NCBI GenBank assembly: GCA_016719895.1
Contig: JADJYG010000010.1
Location: 75,259 to 139,258 of the forward strand
From: Saprospirales bacterium
GTDB lineage: Bacteria; Bacteroidota; Bacteroidia; Chitinophagales; Saprospiraceae
Direction of reading: 5' to 3'
Length of the DNA stretch: 64,000 nucleotides
Below are positions 8,801-17,405 of this stretch, in pieces. The translations under genes were made by a program, and so were the position numbers. Each line of letters starts with the position of its first letter. Position 1 is the first letter of the stretch. The notes under the pieces are model-generated. The model was not told the DNA's origin and made no database searches. It worked only from the letters and a program-made list of their open reading frames with translations.

Positions 8801-9799
8801 TTATTTTGGAGAAACCGACTTCCGCCACCACAGCACCTGTTCGAGCAGCAACAGCAGCAAACAAGGCAGCAAGAGCCATTGAAAATAGAGCGCATATTCC
8901 GTTTTGGCTTTCAGTTCGACGCTGGTTTTTTGCAGGCGGTCCAATTCCCGCGCCAGGGCCCGGACGGCCGTCGCCTGGTCGCTGGCCTGGAACATCGAGC
9001 CGCCGCCGGCCTGCGCCAGTTGGCGCAAAAAGGCTGCATCCAGGCGGCTGCGCACCAGCTGGCCCGATACGTCGCGCTTGAACCCGCCGGCCGGCAGCGG
9101 AATGGACGCGCCCTCCGGCGTGCCCACCCCCACCGTGTAGAGCACCATGCCGGCGGCGTGGGCTTCCCGGGCGCCCGAAAGCGCGTTTTCGCCGTGGTTT
9201 TCACCATCGGAAAAAATAATGAGGCCGCGCCCCGCCGTCGAGTTGGATTCGAACATGTGGTCGGCCAGCTCCACTGCCGAAGCCGCTGCCGTCCCCTGGT
9301 CGGCGATAAACTCGGGGCTTGCGTTGCGCAGAAACATTTGGAGCGCTGCGTAGTCGGTCGAGAGCGGCATTTGCGGAAAAGCGTCGCCGGCAAAAAAGAT
9401 CAGGCCGATGCGGTTGCCTTCGAGCGCTTGCACCAATTGCCGGGCAAATGCCTTGGCCTGCTCTAACCGGCTGGGCGCTGCGTCTTTGGCCAGCATGCTG
9501 TGCGAAATATCCAGCGCGAGCAGAATGTCGGCGCCCCGGCTTTCGGCCGCGGGTTGTTTCACCAGCCGCCGCGGATTGGCAATCGCCAGTACTAACAACA
9601 CCAGCGCCAGGCCGAACAGGAGGTTTTTAAACCAAAAACGCCGGCCCGAAAACCCTTGCAACAGGCGTTGCGCCAGAGCCGGCGACCCCAGCCGCCGCAA
9701 GGTCCGTCGTCGCCACTGCCAGTACGCCCACAACAGGGAGGCCTGAAGCAGCACCACCCATAGCAGGAAAAGCAGGTCGGGATTTTCAAATTTTATCAT
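8801..9799 (-). CDS. batB: BatB, membrane-anchored von Willebrand factor A protein
   Basis: A 332-aa protein with N-terminal membrane helices (LLFLLWVVLLQASLLWAYW, then FWFKNLLFGLALVLLVLAIA), a vWA domain and a C-terminal helix (YFQWLLLPCLLLLLLEQVLWW). The MIDAS metal site is intact: DISHSML (DxSxS), with the later TD and DGENHGE motifs. In the Bat operon it pairs with BatA at the inner membrane and is linked to oxidative-stress tolerance. Only 3 bp separate it from batA. BatB is distinguished from BatA by order and by the C-terminal extension. Confidence 0.88.
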   Translation of the reverse strand: MIKFENPDLLFLLWVVLLQASLLWAYWQWRRRTLRRLGSPALAQRLLQGFSGRRFWFKNLLFGLALVLLVLAIANPRRLVKQPAAESRGADILLALDISHSMLAKDAAPSRLEQAKAFARQLVQALEGNRIGLIFFAGDAFPQMPLSTDYAALQMFLRNASPEFIADQGTAAASAVELADHMFESNSTAGRGLIIFSDGENHGENALSGAREAHAAGMVLYTVGVGTPEGASIPLPAGGFKRDVSGQLVRSRLDAAFLRQLAQAGGGSMFQASDQATAVRALARELDRLQKTSVELKAKTEYALYFQWLLLPCLLLLLLEQVLWWRKSVSPK

Positions 9800-9802
9800 C
9801 GC

Positions 9803-10792
9803 TCAAACAGTTATCACCCGGAGCGGTCCCCAGCGCAGGAACAATTCCAGCGCCAGCAGGCAGAAAGCCGCATCGAGCAGCCAAAAGAACAGCTCGGTTT
9901 TTTGTTCCAGTTTATTGATCGTAATCTTTGCTTTTTCCAGTTGGTCGATTTCGGCATAGATAGCGCGCAGGTCGTTGGCGGAGTAGGCCCGGTAAAACCG
10001 GCCGTTGGTCAGGCGGGCTACGTTTGTCAGCACGGTCGAGTCGAACTGCATCTGGCGTTGGGCAAAGGTGTAGGTGCCGTCGTAGTTCTGCCGGCTGGGC
10101 GAGAGCACCAGGCCGTCTTTTCCGATACCCACAGGGTAGACCCGCACGCCCAGCGCGCGGGCGATTTCGGCGGCCTGGATGGGGCCGATCGGGCCGGTGT
10201 TGTGCTCGCCGTCGGTCAGCAACAGCACCACTTTGCCGGGGGAGGGGCTGTCTTTGAGATGGTGCACCGCCGTGGCGATTCCCATGCCGATAGCCGTCCC
10301 GTCCTGGAGTTTACCGACCTGCAGGTTGTTGATAAATCCTTGCAGCAGGCGCCGGTCGTTGGTGAGGGGGCACTGGGTAAAAGCGCCGCCCGAGAAGGCC
10401 ACTAAGCCCAGGCGGTCGAAGGGCCGCCGGGCGACGAAATCGTTGGCCACCTTTTTGGCCACGCTCAGCCGATCGGGCGAAAAATCCTTCGTCAGCATGC
10501 TGGGGGAAATATCCAGCACGAGCAGAATATCCATTGCTTCGGCCTCGGTTTGTTCTTCGTACCACAATAGCTGCGGCCGGGCCATGGCCGCGATCAGCAA
10601 AACCAGCACCATCCAGCGCAGGGCCTGCAGCCAGCTGCGGGCATACACCACCCAGGTTTTCACCCCCTTCATCGCCGCTTGCCGCGATACCTGCAGGCTC
10701 ACGTGCCGTTGCCCGGCCGCCCGCCGGTAGCGGTAGATCAGCCAGAGGAGCAGCAGGAGCAGCAGGAGCCAGAGTGGTTCGGCGAATGTCAC
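9803..10792 (-). CDS. batA: BatA, membrane-anchored von Willebrand factor A protein
   Basis: A 329-aa paralogue of batB with a Leu-rich N-terminal helix (PLWLLLLLLLLWLIYRYRR), a second helix (ALRWMVLVLLIAAMARPQLL), a vWA domain with the MIDAS motif DISPSML and LLTDGEHNTG, and a C-terminal helix (LFFWLLDAAFCLLALELFL). This is the standard BatA layout of two N-terminal helices, a periplasmic vWA domain and a C-terminal anchor. It sits between the BatD/DUF4381-like gene and batB, and is probably cotranscribed with moxR and the DUF58 gene. Confidence 0.88.
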   Translation of the reverse strand: MTFAEPLWLLLLLLLLWLIYRYRRAAGQRHVSLQVSRQAAMKGVKTWVVYARSWLQALRWMVLVLLIAAMARPQLLWYEEQTEAEAMDILLVLDISPSMLTKDFSPDRLSVAKKVANDFVARRPFDRLGLVAFSGGAFTQCPLTNDRRLLQGFINNLQVGKLQDGTAIGMGIATAVHHLKDSPSPGKVVLLLTDGEHNTGPIGPIQAAEIARALGVRVYPVGIGKDGLVLSPSRQNYDGTYTFAQRQMQFDSTVLTNVARLTNGRFYRAYSANDLRAIYAEIDQLEKAKITINKLEQKTELFFWLLDAAFCLLALELFLRWGPLRVITV

Positions 10793-10851
10793 GGCGGGTT
10801 GAGTGTGTGTGTGTTGCGGATGAAATAATAGTTTTCGGATCGTTTCAGGGT

Positions 10852-11739
10852 TCAGCGGGCCTCAATCAAATGCCGGGCATTTTCGAGGGCTAGTTCGTGC
10901 GCGGTTTCCGGCGGGTGCATTTCGGCAAATTTGACCAGGTCGGCTTGTTGCAGCAAAAATTCCAGGGCGGGTTTTTGGGTATCGGGGAAATCGGTGTTTT
11001 TCAATTGTCCGGTAATTTCGCGGGTGGTGGATTCGAGCGCCGGAATGCGGTAGTGGCCTTCGAGGTATTCCCGCACGATGAGGCTCAGGACAGCGTAGTA
11101 CTCCAGCAGGCGCCCCTGTTTCCAGGGTTTTTCCCGCTCCAGCGCTGCGAGTTTTTGCAGGGCTGTTTCCCGGGCCGGCGGCGGCGGAGCTAGTGGCACG
11201 GGCGCCGGTACGGGTTGCCGGCGCCAGCGCTTGCGCCGCAGGTAGCGGACCAGGAGGGCCAGCACGAGCAGGCCCCCAAGCCCCCAGGGCCAGTAGTCGA
11301 ACCACATCGCAGGTTCGCGCCGGATGTCGCGGATGTCGTCCATATCGCTTAGCTCGGAACTTGCGCGCTGCGGCGTCACGAGCAATTCCACCGCATTGGT
11401 TTGAACGGTGTCGCCCAGGTGCAACTGCACGGTGAGCGGGGGAAGTGCCGGGCCGATGCTGTCGAAGGCGATCAGTGTAAACCGCTGCACCCACTGCGCG
11501 CCGGAGCGGGTCCATTCGGAACGGTCGAGCATGTTGGCGGCGGGCAGCTGTTTGTGCCAGGCGGCAAAACTGACGCGCCGGGGCGCCGCCTGCACGCCGG
11601 ACACCAGCACGCGCAGCGCGAAGGTGTCGCCGGCTTCCACCCGCGCGGGGTCGAATGCGGCGCCCGCCCGCACCTGCGCCCGGCCAGCTGCAGGCGCCAA
11701 GCTCAGCAAACCGATGAAAAACCATTTGCCCTTACCCAT
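10852..11739 (-). CDS. Bat-operon membrane protein (short BatD/DUF4381-like)
   Basis: A 295-aa protein with a signal peptide (WFFIGLLSLAPAAGRAQ), an extracytoplasmic beta domain of about 130 residues (from RAGAAFDPARVEAGDTFALRVLVSG), a single TM helix (WPWGLGGLLVLALLVRYLRRKRW), a Pro-rich linker and a helical cytoplasmic tail (REYLEGHYRIPALESTTREITGQL). It occupies the slot usually held by a DUF4381-like protein between DUF58 and batA. The N-domain resembles a minimal BatD Ig-like module. The start at 11739 overlaps the DUF58 gene by 8 bp; an in-frame ATG at 11766 is also possible. It may supply BatD-like function, since no separate batD is present. Confidence 0.7.
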   Translation of the reverse strand: MGKGKWFFIGLLSLAPAAGRAQVRAGAAFDPARVEAGDTFALRVLVSGVQAAPRRVSFAAWHKQLPAANMLDRSEWTRSGAQWVQRFTLIAFDSIGPALPPLTVQLHLGDTVQTNAVELLVTPQRASSELSDMDDIRDIRREPAMWFDYWPWGLGGLLVLALLVRYLRRKRWRRQPVPAPVPLAPPPPARETALQKLAALEREKPWKQGRLLEYYAVLSLIVREYLEGHYRIPALESTTREITGQLKNTDFPDTQKPALEFLLQQADLVKFAEMHPPETAHELALENARHLIEAR

Positions 11740-12625
11740 GCGCAACAATTTTCGACCGCTGCGCAAAAAAACGCAGCAAGGCCCGGACGTAGGGTTGGTT
11801 GGTGCAAAGGCTCAGAAAATCTGCCCCCGCCCGCCGGAACAGGGTTTGGGTGTTGGCCCGGTGCGTCTCGAAGGTGTACAGGTATTGGCGGCGCAGCTGG
11901 GTGCTGGTGGTGTCCACCCAAACTTGTTCGCCTGTTTCGGCGTCGGCCACGCGCAGCACGCCGACGTCCGGCAAATCGCGCTCCAGGGGATCCCAGCAGT
12001 GGATACCGATACAATCGTGCCGGCGGGCCAACACCCGCAACACATCGTCATATCCATCGGCCAGGAAATCGGACAGCAGGAAACAGACGCTGCGTTTTTT
12101 CAACACATTATGAATAAAACGCAGGGCGCCGGCCAGATCGGTGCCCCGCCCGCGGGGTTTGGCCGTCAGAATTTCCCGTATGATGCGCAGGATATGTTGC
12201 TTGCCTTTTTTTGGGGGGATAAACAATTCGATCCGGTCCGAAAATAGCAACACCCCCACTTTATCGTTGTTGGCAATGGCCGAAAAGGCCAGCACTGCGC
12301 AGAGTTCGGTCAGGTATTCTTCTTTGAATTGGGTATGGCTGCCGAACACCGCCGAACCGCTCACGTCCACCAGCAACATCACCGTGTTTTCGCGTTCTTC
12401 TTCGAACACTTTGACGAAGGGCTCGCCCGCGCGGGCAGTTACATTCCAGTCGATTGCCCGCACATCGTCGCCCGGATAGTACAGCCGTACCTCGCTGAAC
12501 GACATGCCCCGGCCCTTGAACGCGCTGTGGTAGCCCCCCGTGAACAAGTGGCTGCTTAAGCCTCTCGTCTTGATCTCGATCTTGCGAACTTTTTTTAGCA
12601 GGTCGGTGGTTTGCATACGAACCAT
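11732..12625 (-). CDS. DUF58 domain protein of the MoxR/Bat operon
   Basis: A 297-aa soluble protein of the DUF58 family, usually encoded beside MoxR ATPases. The hallmark sequence is YYPGDDVRAIDWNVTARAGEPFVK. A vWA-like fold follows, with LLVDVSGSAVFG, a MIDAS-like DVSGS. The protein starts immediately after the moxR stop (no gap) and overlaps the next gene by 8 bp, so translation is probably coupled. The start may be the ATG at 12625 or the one at 12616. It likely acts with MoxR as a chaperone-type pair for the Bat membrane complex. Confidence 0.88.
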   Translation of the reverse strand: MVRMQTTDLLKKVRKIEIKTRGLSSHLFTGGYHSAFKGRGMSFSEVRLYYPGDDVRAIDWNVTARAGEPFVKVFEEERENTVMLLVDVSGSAVFGSHTQFKEEYLTELCAVLAFSAIANNDKVGVLLFSDRIELFIPPKKGKQHILRIIREILTAKPRGRGTDLAGALRFIHNVLKKRSVCFLLSDFLADGYDDVLRVLARRHDCIGIHCWDPLERDLPDVGVLRVADAETGEQVWVDTTSTQLRRQYLYTFETHRANTQTLFRRAGADFLSLCTNQPYVRALLRFFAQRSKIVAHG

Positions 12626-13621
12626 TTACGGAATGACTACAGCAAGTAAAATTTTTGCGATGATATCCTCCTGGCTGATGCTTTCGGCTTCGGCTTCGTA
12701 GGTGAGGCCGATGCGGTGGCGGAGCACATCCGGGCAGATATCGCGTACATCATCGGGGGTGACGTAGCCGCGGCGGCGGATGAAGGCCAGCGCGCGGGCC
12801 GATTGAGCCAGGGCAATGGAGGCCCGTGGCGAAGCGCCGTAGCTGATGAGCGGGGCCAGGTCTTGCAGGCCGAAGCGGTCGGGGTGGCGCGTGGCAAAAA
12901 TGATATCGAGGATGTACTGTTCGATTTTTTCGCTCAGGTGTACTTTCGTAACGGCTTCCCGGGCTTTAAGCAGGGTTTCGACCGACACTACTTTTTTGAG
13001 GTGCAGGGGTTCGCCGTTGAGGTTGCGGCGGATAATATCGCGTTCTTCGTCTTGCGAAGGATAGCTGATTTTGACCTTGAGCAAAAAGCGGTCTACCTGC
13101 GCTTCGGGCAGCGGGTAGGTGCCTTCCTGCTCGATCGGGTTTTGGGTGGCGAGTACGAGGAATGGCTCATCGAGTTTGAACGTTTCGGTCCCGATCGTCA
13201 CCTGGCGCTCCTGCATGGCTTCCAGCAGGGCGCTTTGCACTTTTGCCGGCGCGCGGTTGATTTCGTCGGCCAGCACGAAGTTGGCGAAGATCGGGCCGCG
13301 GCGCACCGTGAACTCCGCTTTGGCGGGGTTATAGATCATGGTGCCCACCACATCGGCCGGCAGCAGGTCTGGGGTGAACTGAATGCGGCTGAAGCGGGCA
13401 TCAACCGCTTGTGCGAGTGTTTTGATCGCCAGTGTTTTGGCCAGGCCGGGCATGCCCTCGAGCAGGATATGCCCTTTGGTCAGCAGCCCGATGAGCAGGC
13501 GCTCGAGCATGGCCTGCTGGCCGACGATCACCTGGGCGGTAGCATCGGTGAGTTTTTCCAGGAAGGCGCTCTCTGCTTGAACCTGCTGGTTGAGCGCTTC
13601 CACATCCGTATGGTGTTGCAT
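12626..13621 (-). CDS. moxR: MoxR family AAA+ ATPase
   Basis: A 331-aa AAA+ ATPase. Walker A is GMPGLAKT and Walker B is FVLADEINRAP; sensor and arginine-finger regions appear in LVLATQNPIEQEGTYPLPEAQVDRFLLKV. The MoxR lid domain ends RRRGYVTPDDVRDICPDVLRHRI. The start at 13621 (MQHHTDVEALNQQ) is preferred; the frame is open to 13690, but that extension does not fit the family. As first gene of the moxR-DUF58-bat cluster it probably provides ATP-driven remodelling of the vWA proteins. No clear -7 box was found upstream. Confidence 0.92.
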   Translation of the reverse strand: MQHHTDVEALNQQVQAESAFLEKLTDATAQVIVGQQAMLERLLIGLLTKGHILLEGMPGLAKTLAIKTLAQAVDARFSRIQFTPDLLPADVVGTMIYNPAKAEFTVRRGPIFANFVLADEINRAPAKVQSALLEAMQERQVTIGTETFKLDEPFLVLATQNPIEQEGTYPLPEAQVDRFLLKVKISYPSQDEERDIIRRNLNGEPLHLKKVVSVETLLKAREAVTKVHLSEKIEQYILDIIFATRHPDRFGLQDLAPLISYGASPRASIALAQSARALAFIRRRGYVTPDDVRDICPDVLRHRIGLTYEAEAESISQEDIIAKILLAVVIP

Positions 13622-13734
13622 GCGAAAAGTTGGTTTAGGGTACGCCGGAGAAATTATAGCCGCATACCCGGTGTGTTCAGGTTTGCGCAAGTAACGTTAA
13701 CAATTGGGTTTGGTGTGCCTTCAGGTGCAATTTT

Positions 13735-15060
13735 TTATGAATATGGGGGAATACCCGGAGCGATTTCCGTTTCAGCGCGTTTCATAAACCACAGGGTGAA
13801 AAACAAATACCAGGCCACACCCATCGCTGTTTCGATGGTATATTCGACCAGGAAGGAACAAAACATCATCACCTGGAAAGCGACAAAAAGATAATCACCG
13901 CGGTAGGGCTTTAGCGCCAGCGGATATACAAACGCGAGCAGGCTGAGCGCCAGTCCAAACAAACCCGTACCTGCCAGGATATACAAGAGCTGGTTGTGGG
14001 GAAGTTTCGGCGTTTGCTGATACGACGGGAAATGCAAACGCACTACACGCGCTGTTTCAGCGGGCAAATCGCCGGCGCCGGCGCCCAGCCAAGGGCGCTC
14101 CTGCCAGATATACCATCCGGTTTTCAGCGAAATCCAGCGTTCGGCGTCGGAATAGTTTTCCCCTTTGTGCTCCAGGTATTGCCGCCAGTCGTACGCCATA
14201 TAATCTACTTTTTGCGCAAAGCTCGGCATGGTTTTCATGGCCAGCCAGGGCGCGAAGGCCAACAAAGCCAGCAACAACAAGGCGGTTGCCCAGCGCCGGG
14301 TGCGCCAAATAAACCGGATGAGGGTGAAAAGCAGGGTGGCATACAACGCCGCCAGCCCACTGCGCACCGATAAAAAATGCGCAAACACAAATAAAAAAAC
14401 CACCGCCACCGCCAGCCAGCGGCGCTCGCGGGCGGAGCGCCAAAAGTACCGCTCCTGCCACAGCCATCCTCCGGCAATCACCGCAGTGGCCACCAACAGG
14501 CTGAACCGGATGTGGTTGCGCGGCGCCGGCATTGACTGCCCCCAGTACATGGCTTGCATGACCGCTTTGAAGTGCAGAAAAAAATAGACTCCGACGCCCA
14601 CACAGAGCGCCACCATCAACCCTGTCAAAAGGTACAATACCAGCCGGAACTGGCGGCCCGACAGCGGCGGCAGGTTGGCAAATACCCAGGGCAATACCAA
14701 AAAAGGCAAGCGGACGCGGGTGCGCTCCAGCCAATAAGCCTGGTCTTCCGACCACAACCCGCTCAGCGCCGGCGCCAGCAACAACAAGAACAACACCGCA
14801 TACTGCCGCTGCCGGAAAAAATTCCGGAAAGAACCTTCCAGGATTACCCATACGGTACGGATGCCGGGCCAGCTTGTATTTCCCTCGCGGCACAGGCGCC
14901 AAAAAGTGGCAAATACCAGTCCCCACATGCTGATGGAGAGCAAAAACGGCGACAATGGCATGCTGACCACCAGCAACACTGCAAAAAACACCACAGCCTG
15001 CCCCGGCGCCCCGGCGCCCGCGGCCCATTTCTGCATGCGCTGTCGGATCGTTTGTTTCAT
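13735..15060 (-). CDS. O-antigen ligase/polymerase (Wzy/WaaL-like) membrane protein
   Basis: A 441-aa protein with about ten or more hydrophobic segments and the Wzy_C/O-antigen ligase signature in the large loop and after it, seen in WLGAGAGDLPAE...PHNQLLYILAGTGLFGLALSLLAF. Family members transfer or polymerise polysaccharide on a lipid carrier at the periplasmic face of the inner membrane. The start at 15060 (MKQTIRQRMQKW) is used because the in-frame extension to 15144 is translated from an inverted repeat. No other polysaccharide genes are adjacent, so whether it acts as ligase or polymerase is unknown. The -7 box TATCTTTG lies at 15207-15200. Confidence 0.82.
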   Translation of the reverse strand: MKQTIRQRMQKWAAGAGAPGQAVVFFAVLLVVSMPLSPFLLSISMWGLVFATFWRLCREGNTSWPGIRTVWVILEGSFRNFFRQRQYAVLFLLLLAPALSGLWSEDQAYWLERTRVRLPFLVLPWVFANLPPLSGRQFRLVLYLLTGLMVALCVGVGVYFFLHFKAVMQAMYWGQSMPAPRNHIRFSLLVATAVIAGGWLWQERYFWRSARERRWLAVAVVFLFVFAHFLSVRSGLAALYATLLFTLIRFIWRTRRWATALLLLALLAFAPWLAMKTMPSFAQKVDYMAYDWRQYLEHKGENYSDAERWISLKTGWYIWQERPWLGAGAGDLPAETARVVRLHFPSYQQTPKLPHNQLLYILAGTGLFGLALSLLAFVYPLALKPYRGDYLFVAFQVMMFCSFLVEYTIETAMGVAWYLFFTLWFMKRAETEIAPGIPPYS

Positions 15061-15076
15061 GGTATCGATAATAGAT

Positions 15077-15129
15077 TTGTTGCGACGGGGGGGGGGACTT
15101 TTCGCCGCCAAAGGGCCCCGTCGCAACAA
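15077..15129. repeat. Dispersed inverted repeat in the leader of the O-antigen ligase gene
   Basis: TTGTTGCGACGGGG (15077-15090) is the exact reverse complement of 15116-15129. The 25-bp loop starts with a G-run. The core TTGTTGCGAC is shared with the element at 23370-23417 and the half copy at 6701. It lies between the likely promoter and the start codon, so it would fold in the mRNA leader. Confidence 0.75.
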
Positions 15130-15199
15130 TTCTGATATCCCCATCGCCTGTCTGCAGCCCGACGGGTTTGGATACCGGTGGTTTTGCTTTGGGCAAAGG

Positions 15200-15207
15200 C
15201 AAAGATA
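15200..15207 (-). promoter_or_regulatory. Probable -7 box for the O-antigen ligase gene
   Basis: The minus strand reads TATCTTTG, an exact TAnnTTTG match, 140 bp upstream of the ATG. It implies a leader of roughly 130 nt that contains the inverted repeat. The remaining bases of 15208-15410 show no gene. Confidence 0.5.
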
Positions 15208-15410
15208 GCTGTTCGACGAAAAATATCGGCCCGCCAGCCGCCGAAAAGGCTCTGCCCGGGCCGGTCAGTTCTGCAAAATACCGCTTGAGCCTCAGCAATG
15301 CTCGCTCTGCCCCGACCCTGCAACCGGTCTGCTCATGGCTTTTTTACCAACAGTCGTCCAAAAACTCCGCCAATGCGCGATTGTGAAAAGCCGGTTTGAG
15401 CGAACTTCTC

Positions 15411-15418
15411 TACTTTTG
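15411..15418 (+). promoter_or_regulatory. Probable -7 box for the lipoprotein methyltransferase
   Basis: TACTTTTG matches TAnnTTTG exactly, 20 bp before the ATG at 15438. A TTTG sits 12 bp upstream, which is closer than usual for a -33 box, so the upstream element is uncertain. Confidence 0.4.
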
Positions 15419-15437
15419 CGGCGTTTTAGAACCAACC

Positions 15438-16172
15438 ATGATGCGCGCTTCTGTTTTATTACTCCTTGCAACTTTCCTTCCGGTGCTTTGGGCCTGTAAT
15501 GGCGACCAAACGGCAGGCAATGCCGATGCTCCAGGAATGACCCGGGAAACCCCTCCGCCCACCCCCGCCAAGGTGGAACATCCGGAACCCAGCAAGCGGG
15601 CCGGTAACTTTGAAAACCTGGTAGCCGATTATGAAAGCAAGGACCGCGTGATCTGGCAAAAACCGGGCATCGTCATCGCGTTGTTGGGAGATTTGAAGGG
15701 GAAAACGGTGGCCGACATCGGAGCCGGTACCGGCTACTTCACCTTCCGGATGGTGCCTTTGGCCGATAAAGTGATCGGCGTCGATATCGACCCGCGGTTT
15801 ATTTCGTTTATGGACAGCGTCAAAGTCCGCCTGCCCGAACAATACCGCAACCGCTTCGAAAGCCGCCTGGCCAAACCCGACAATCCGATGCTGACGCCGG
15901 AAGAAGCCGACGCGGTAATCATTGTAAACACCTATGGGTATATCGTAAACCGGGTTAAATACCTCCGGACGCTGGCGCGGGGCATGACAACCGGCGCGGA
16001 ACTGCTGATCATTGATTTCAAAAAAAATAACCTGCCGGTCGGCCCCGACGATGTGTTCAAGGTAGCGCTCAGCCAGGTGGAGCAAGAACTTGGAGCCGCC
16101 GGATTTGAGGTGGCCAGGGTGGATAACGAGACGCTCGATTATCAATATATCGTTTTGGCCAATAAAAAATAG
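15438..16172 (+). CDS. SAM-dependent methyltransferase with a lipoprotein signal
   Basis: A 244-aa class I methyltransferase. The SAM-binding motif I is VADIGAGTGYFTFRM, followed by the acidic end of strand 2 in VIGVDIDPRF and by LLIIDFKKNNLPVGP. What is odd is the N-terminus: a hydrophobic signal ending in LPVLWAC with Asn and Gly after the Cys, then a Pro/Thr-rich linker, which reads as a bacterial lipoprotein. SAM is not expected outside the cytoplasm, so either the signal is not used, or the fold has another role outside. The start at 15438 (or 15441) includes the signal; none is seen within the catalytic domain. It precedes the site-2 protease gene by 64 bp. Confidence 0.8.
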   Translation: MMRASVLLLLATFLPVLWACNGDQTAGNADAPGMTRETPPPTPAKVEHPEPSKRAGNFENLVADYESKDRVIWQKPGIVIALLGDLKGKTVADIGAGTGYFTFRMVPLADKVIGVDIDPRFISFMDSVKVRLPEQYRNRFESRLAKPDNPMLTPEEADAVIIVNTYGYIVNRVKYLRTLARGMTTGAELLIIDFKKNNLPVGPDDVFKVALSQVEQELGAAGFEVARVDNETLDYQYIVLANKK

Positions 16173-16236
16173 GCTGTCGAAACAAACCTGACGGTCCATT
16201 GCCCCTACAACCACTGAACATATTAACAACGACTTT

Positions 16237-17388
16237 ATGCGTGGATCGCTGCGATTATTTACCTGGTTTGGCATCCCGGTGCATTTGCACTGGAGCTTCG
16301 GACTGATCTTTTTTTATGCCCTCTGGATTGGTTACGCCAACAACCTCGATGCCCTGGGCACCTTGTGGCTCCTGGGATTTTTCCTGGCCTTGTTCGGATG
16401 TGTTTTGTTGCATGAGTATGGTCACGCGCTGACGGCGCGGCGCTACGGCGTCCATACGCAGGATATTATTCTGACGCCCATCGGCGGGATCGCCCGGCTG
16501 GAGCGCATGCCCGAAAAGCCTGTGCAGGAATTCCTGGTGGCCATTGCAGGACCCCTGGTCAACGTAGGGCTGGCTATCCTGCTGTACTTTTTGGGCAAAA
16601 TACTTTTTCAGGGCGACCGCTGGACCCTTTTCAGCTGGATACTGGAACAAAACCTGACCCTGGGAAGCGAATCGGAAACCGGGGAGGTGATCGAAGAGTC
16701 GGGCATACCGACCACCGGCTTGTTGTTTTATCTCCCTATTTTGGTAGTCACCAATATCGGCCTGGTGGTTTTTAACCTGATCCCGGCCTTTCCCATGGAC
16801 GGCGGCCGTATTTTCCGCGCCTTGCTCGCCATGCGTATGGGGCGGGTGCGGGCTACTCAAATTGCTTCCTGGCTCGGCCAGGGCATAGCCGTGTTGTTTA
16901 TCGTCTTAGGGCTTTGGCAAGGCGCTTTCACCCTGGCGCTCATCGGTTTTTTTGTGTTCACCACCGCCCGGACGGAGAATGCCATGGTCCGCCTCGATGC
17001 GCTGCTGCGCGACTTCAAAGCCCGCGACCTGATGCGGCCGCAATTTACCCGCCTTTCGGCAAACGACTGGATGCAAACGCCCATTGCCTTGCTCAAGCAG
17101 GGCCTGGAACGGCATTTCCTGGTATTCGGCCTCGATGACCGCCTGGTGGGGATACTGGAGGAGCCAGCGATCGTGGCGGCCCTGAAAAAACGCGATCTCT
17201 CCGCCGAAATCAGCCGGTATGCGAAGCCGGATGTCAAAATAGTGCAGCAGGATGAAAGCCTGGAGTATATTTACCACCTGCTCCTCCAACGCGGCCTGGG
17301 CCTGGTGGCGGTGGTTGACCAGGGTGACTTGGTGGGTGTGGTCGACCAGGCGGGAATGCAGAATTTTTTGCGGCTGCAGGCGCGGTGA
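16237..17388 (+). CDS. Site-2 protease family (M50) with C-terminal CBS-like region
   Basis: A 383-aa intramembrane zinc metalloprotease. The zinc motif HEYGH lies in a TM helix near residue 67, and the third ligand region is NLIPAFPMDGGR. TM helices occupy roughly residues 15-35, 42-65, 95-125, 160-185 and 210-240. The C-terminal 140 residues (from FKARDLMRPQFTRLSANDW) match a CBS-domain pair, often an adenosine-nucleotide or membrane-status sensor. Members cleave substrates such as anti-sigma factors within the membrane; the substrate here is unknown. It lies in the same direction as the methyltransferase. Confidence 0.9.
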   Translation: MRGSLRLFTWFGIPVHLHWSFGLIFFYALWIGYANNLDALGTLWLLGFFLALFGCVLLHEYGHALTARRYGVHTQDIILTPIGGIARLERMPEKPVQEFLVAIAGPLVNVGLAILLYFLGKILFQGDRWTLFSWILEQNLTLGSESETGEVIEESGIPTTGLLFYLPILVVTNIGLVVFNLIPAFPMDGGRIFRALLAMRMGRVRATQIASWLGQGIAVLFIVLGLWQGAFTLALIGFFVFTTARTENAMVRLDALLRDFKARDLMRPQFTRLSANDWMQTPIALLKQGLERHFLVFGLDDRLVGILEEPAIVAALKKRDLSAEISRYAKPDVKIVQQDESLEYIYHLLLQRGLGLVAVVDQGDLVGVVDQAGMQNFLRLQAR

Positions 17389-17405
17389 AATACCGCCCGG
17401 GTTTC

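Noticed and set aside
15061..15144. N-terminal extension of the O-antigen ligase up to 15144
   Set aside because: The extra 28 codons are translated from the dispersed inverted repeat and lie in the predicted leader.
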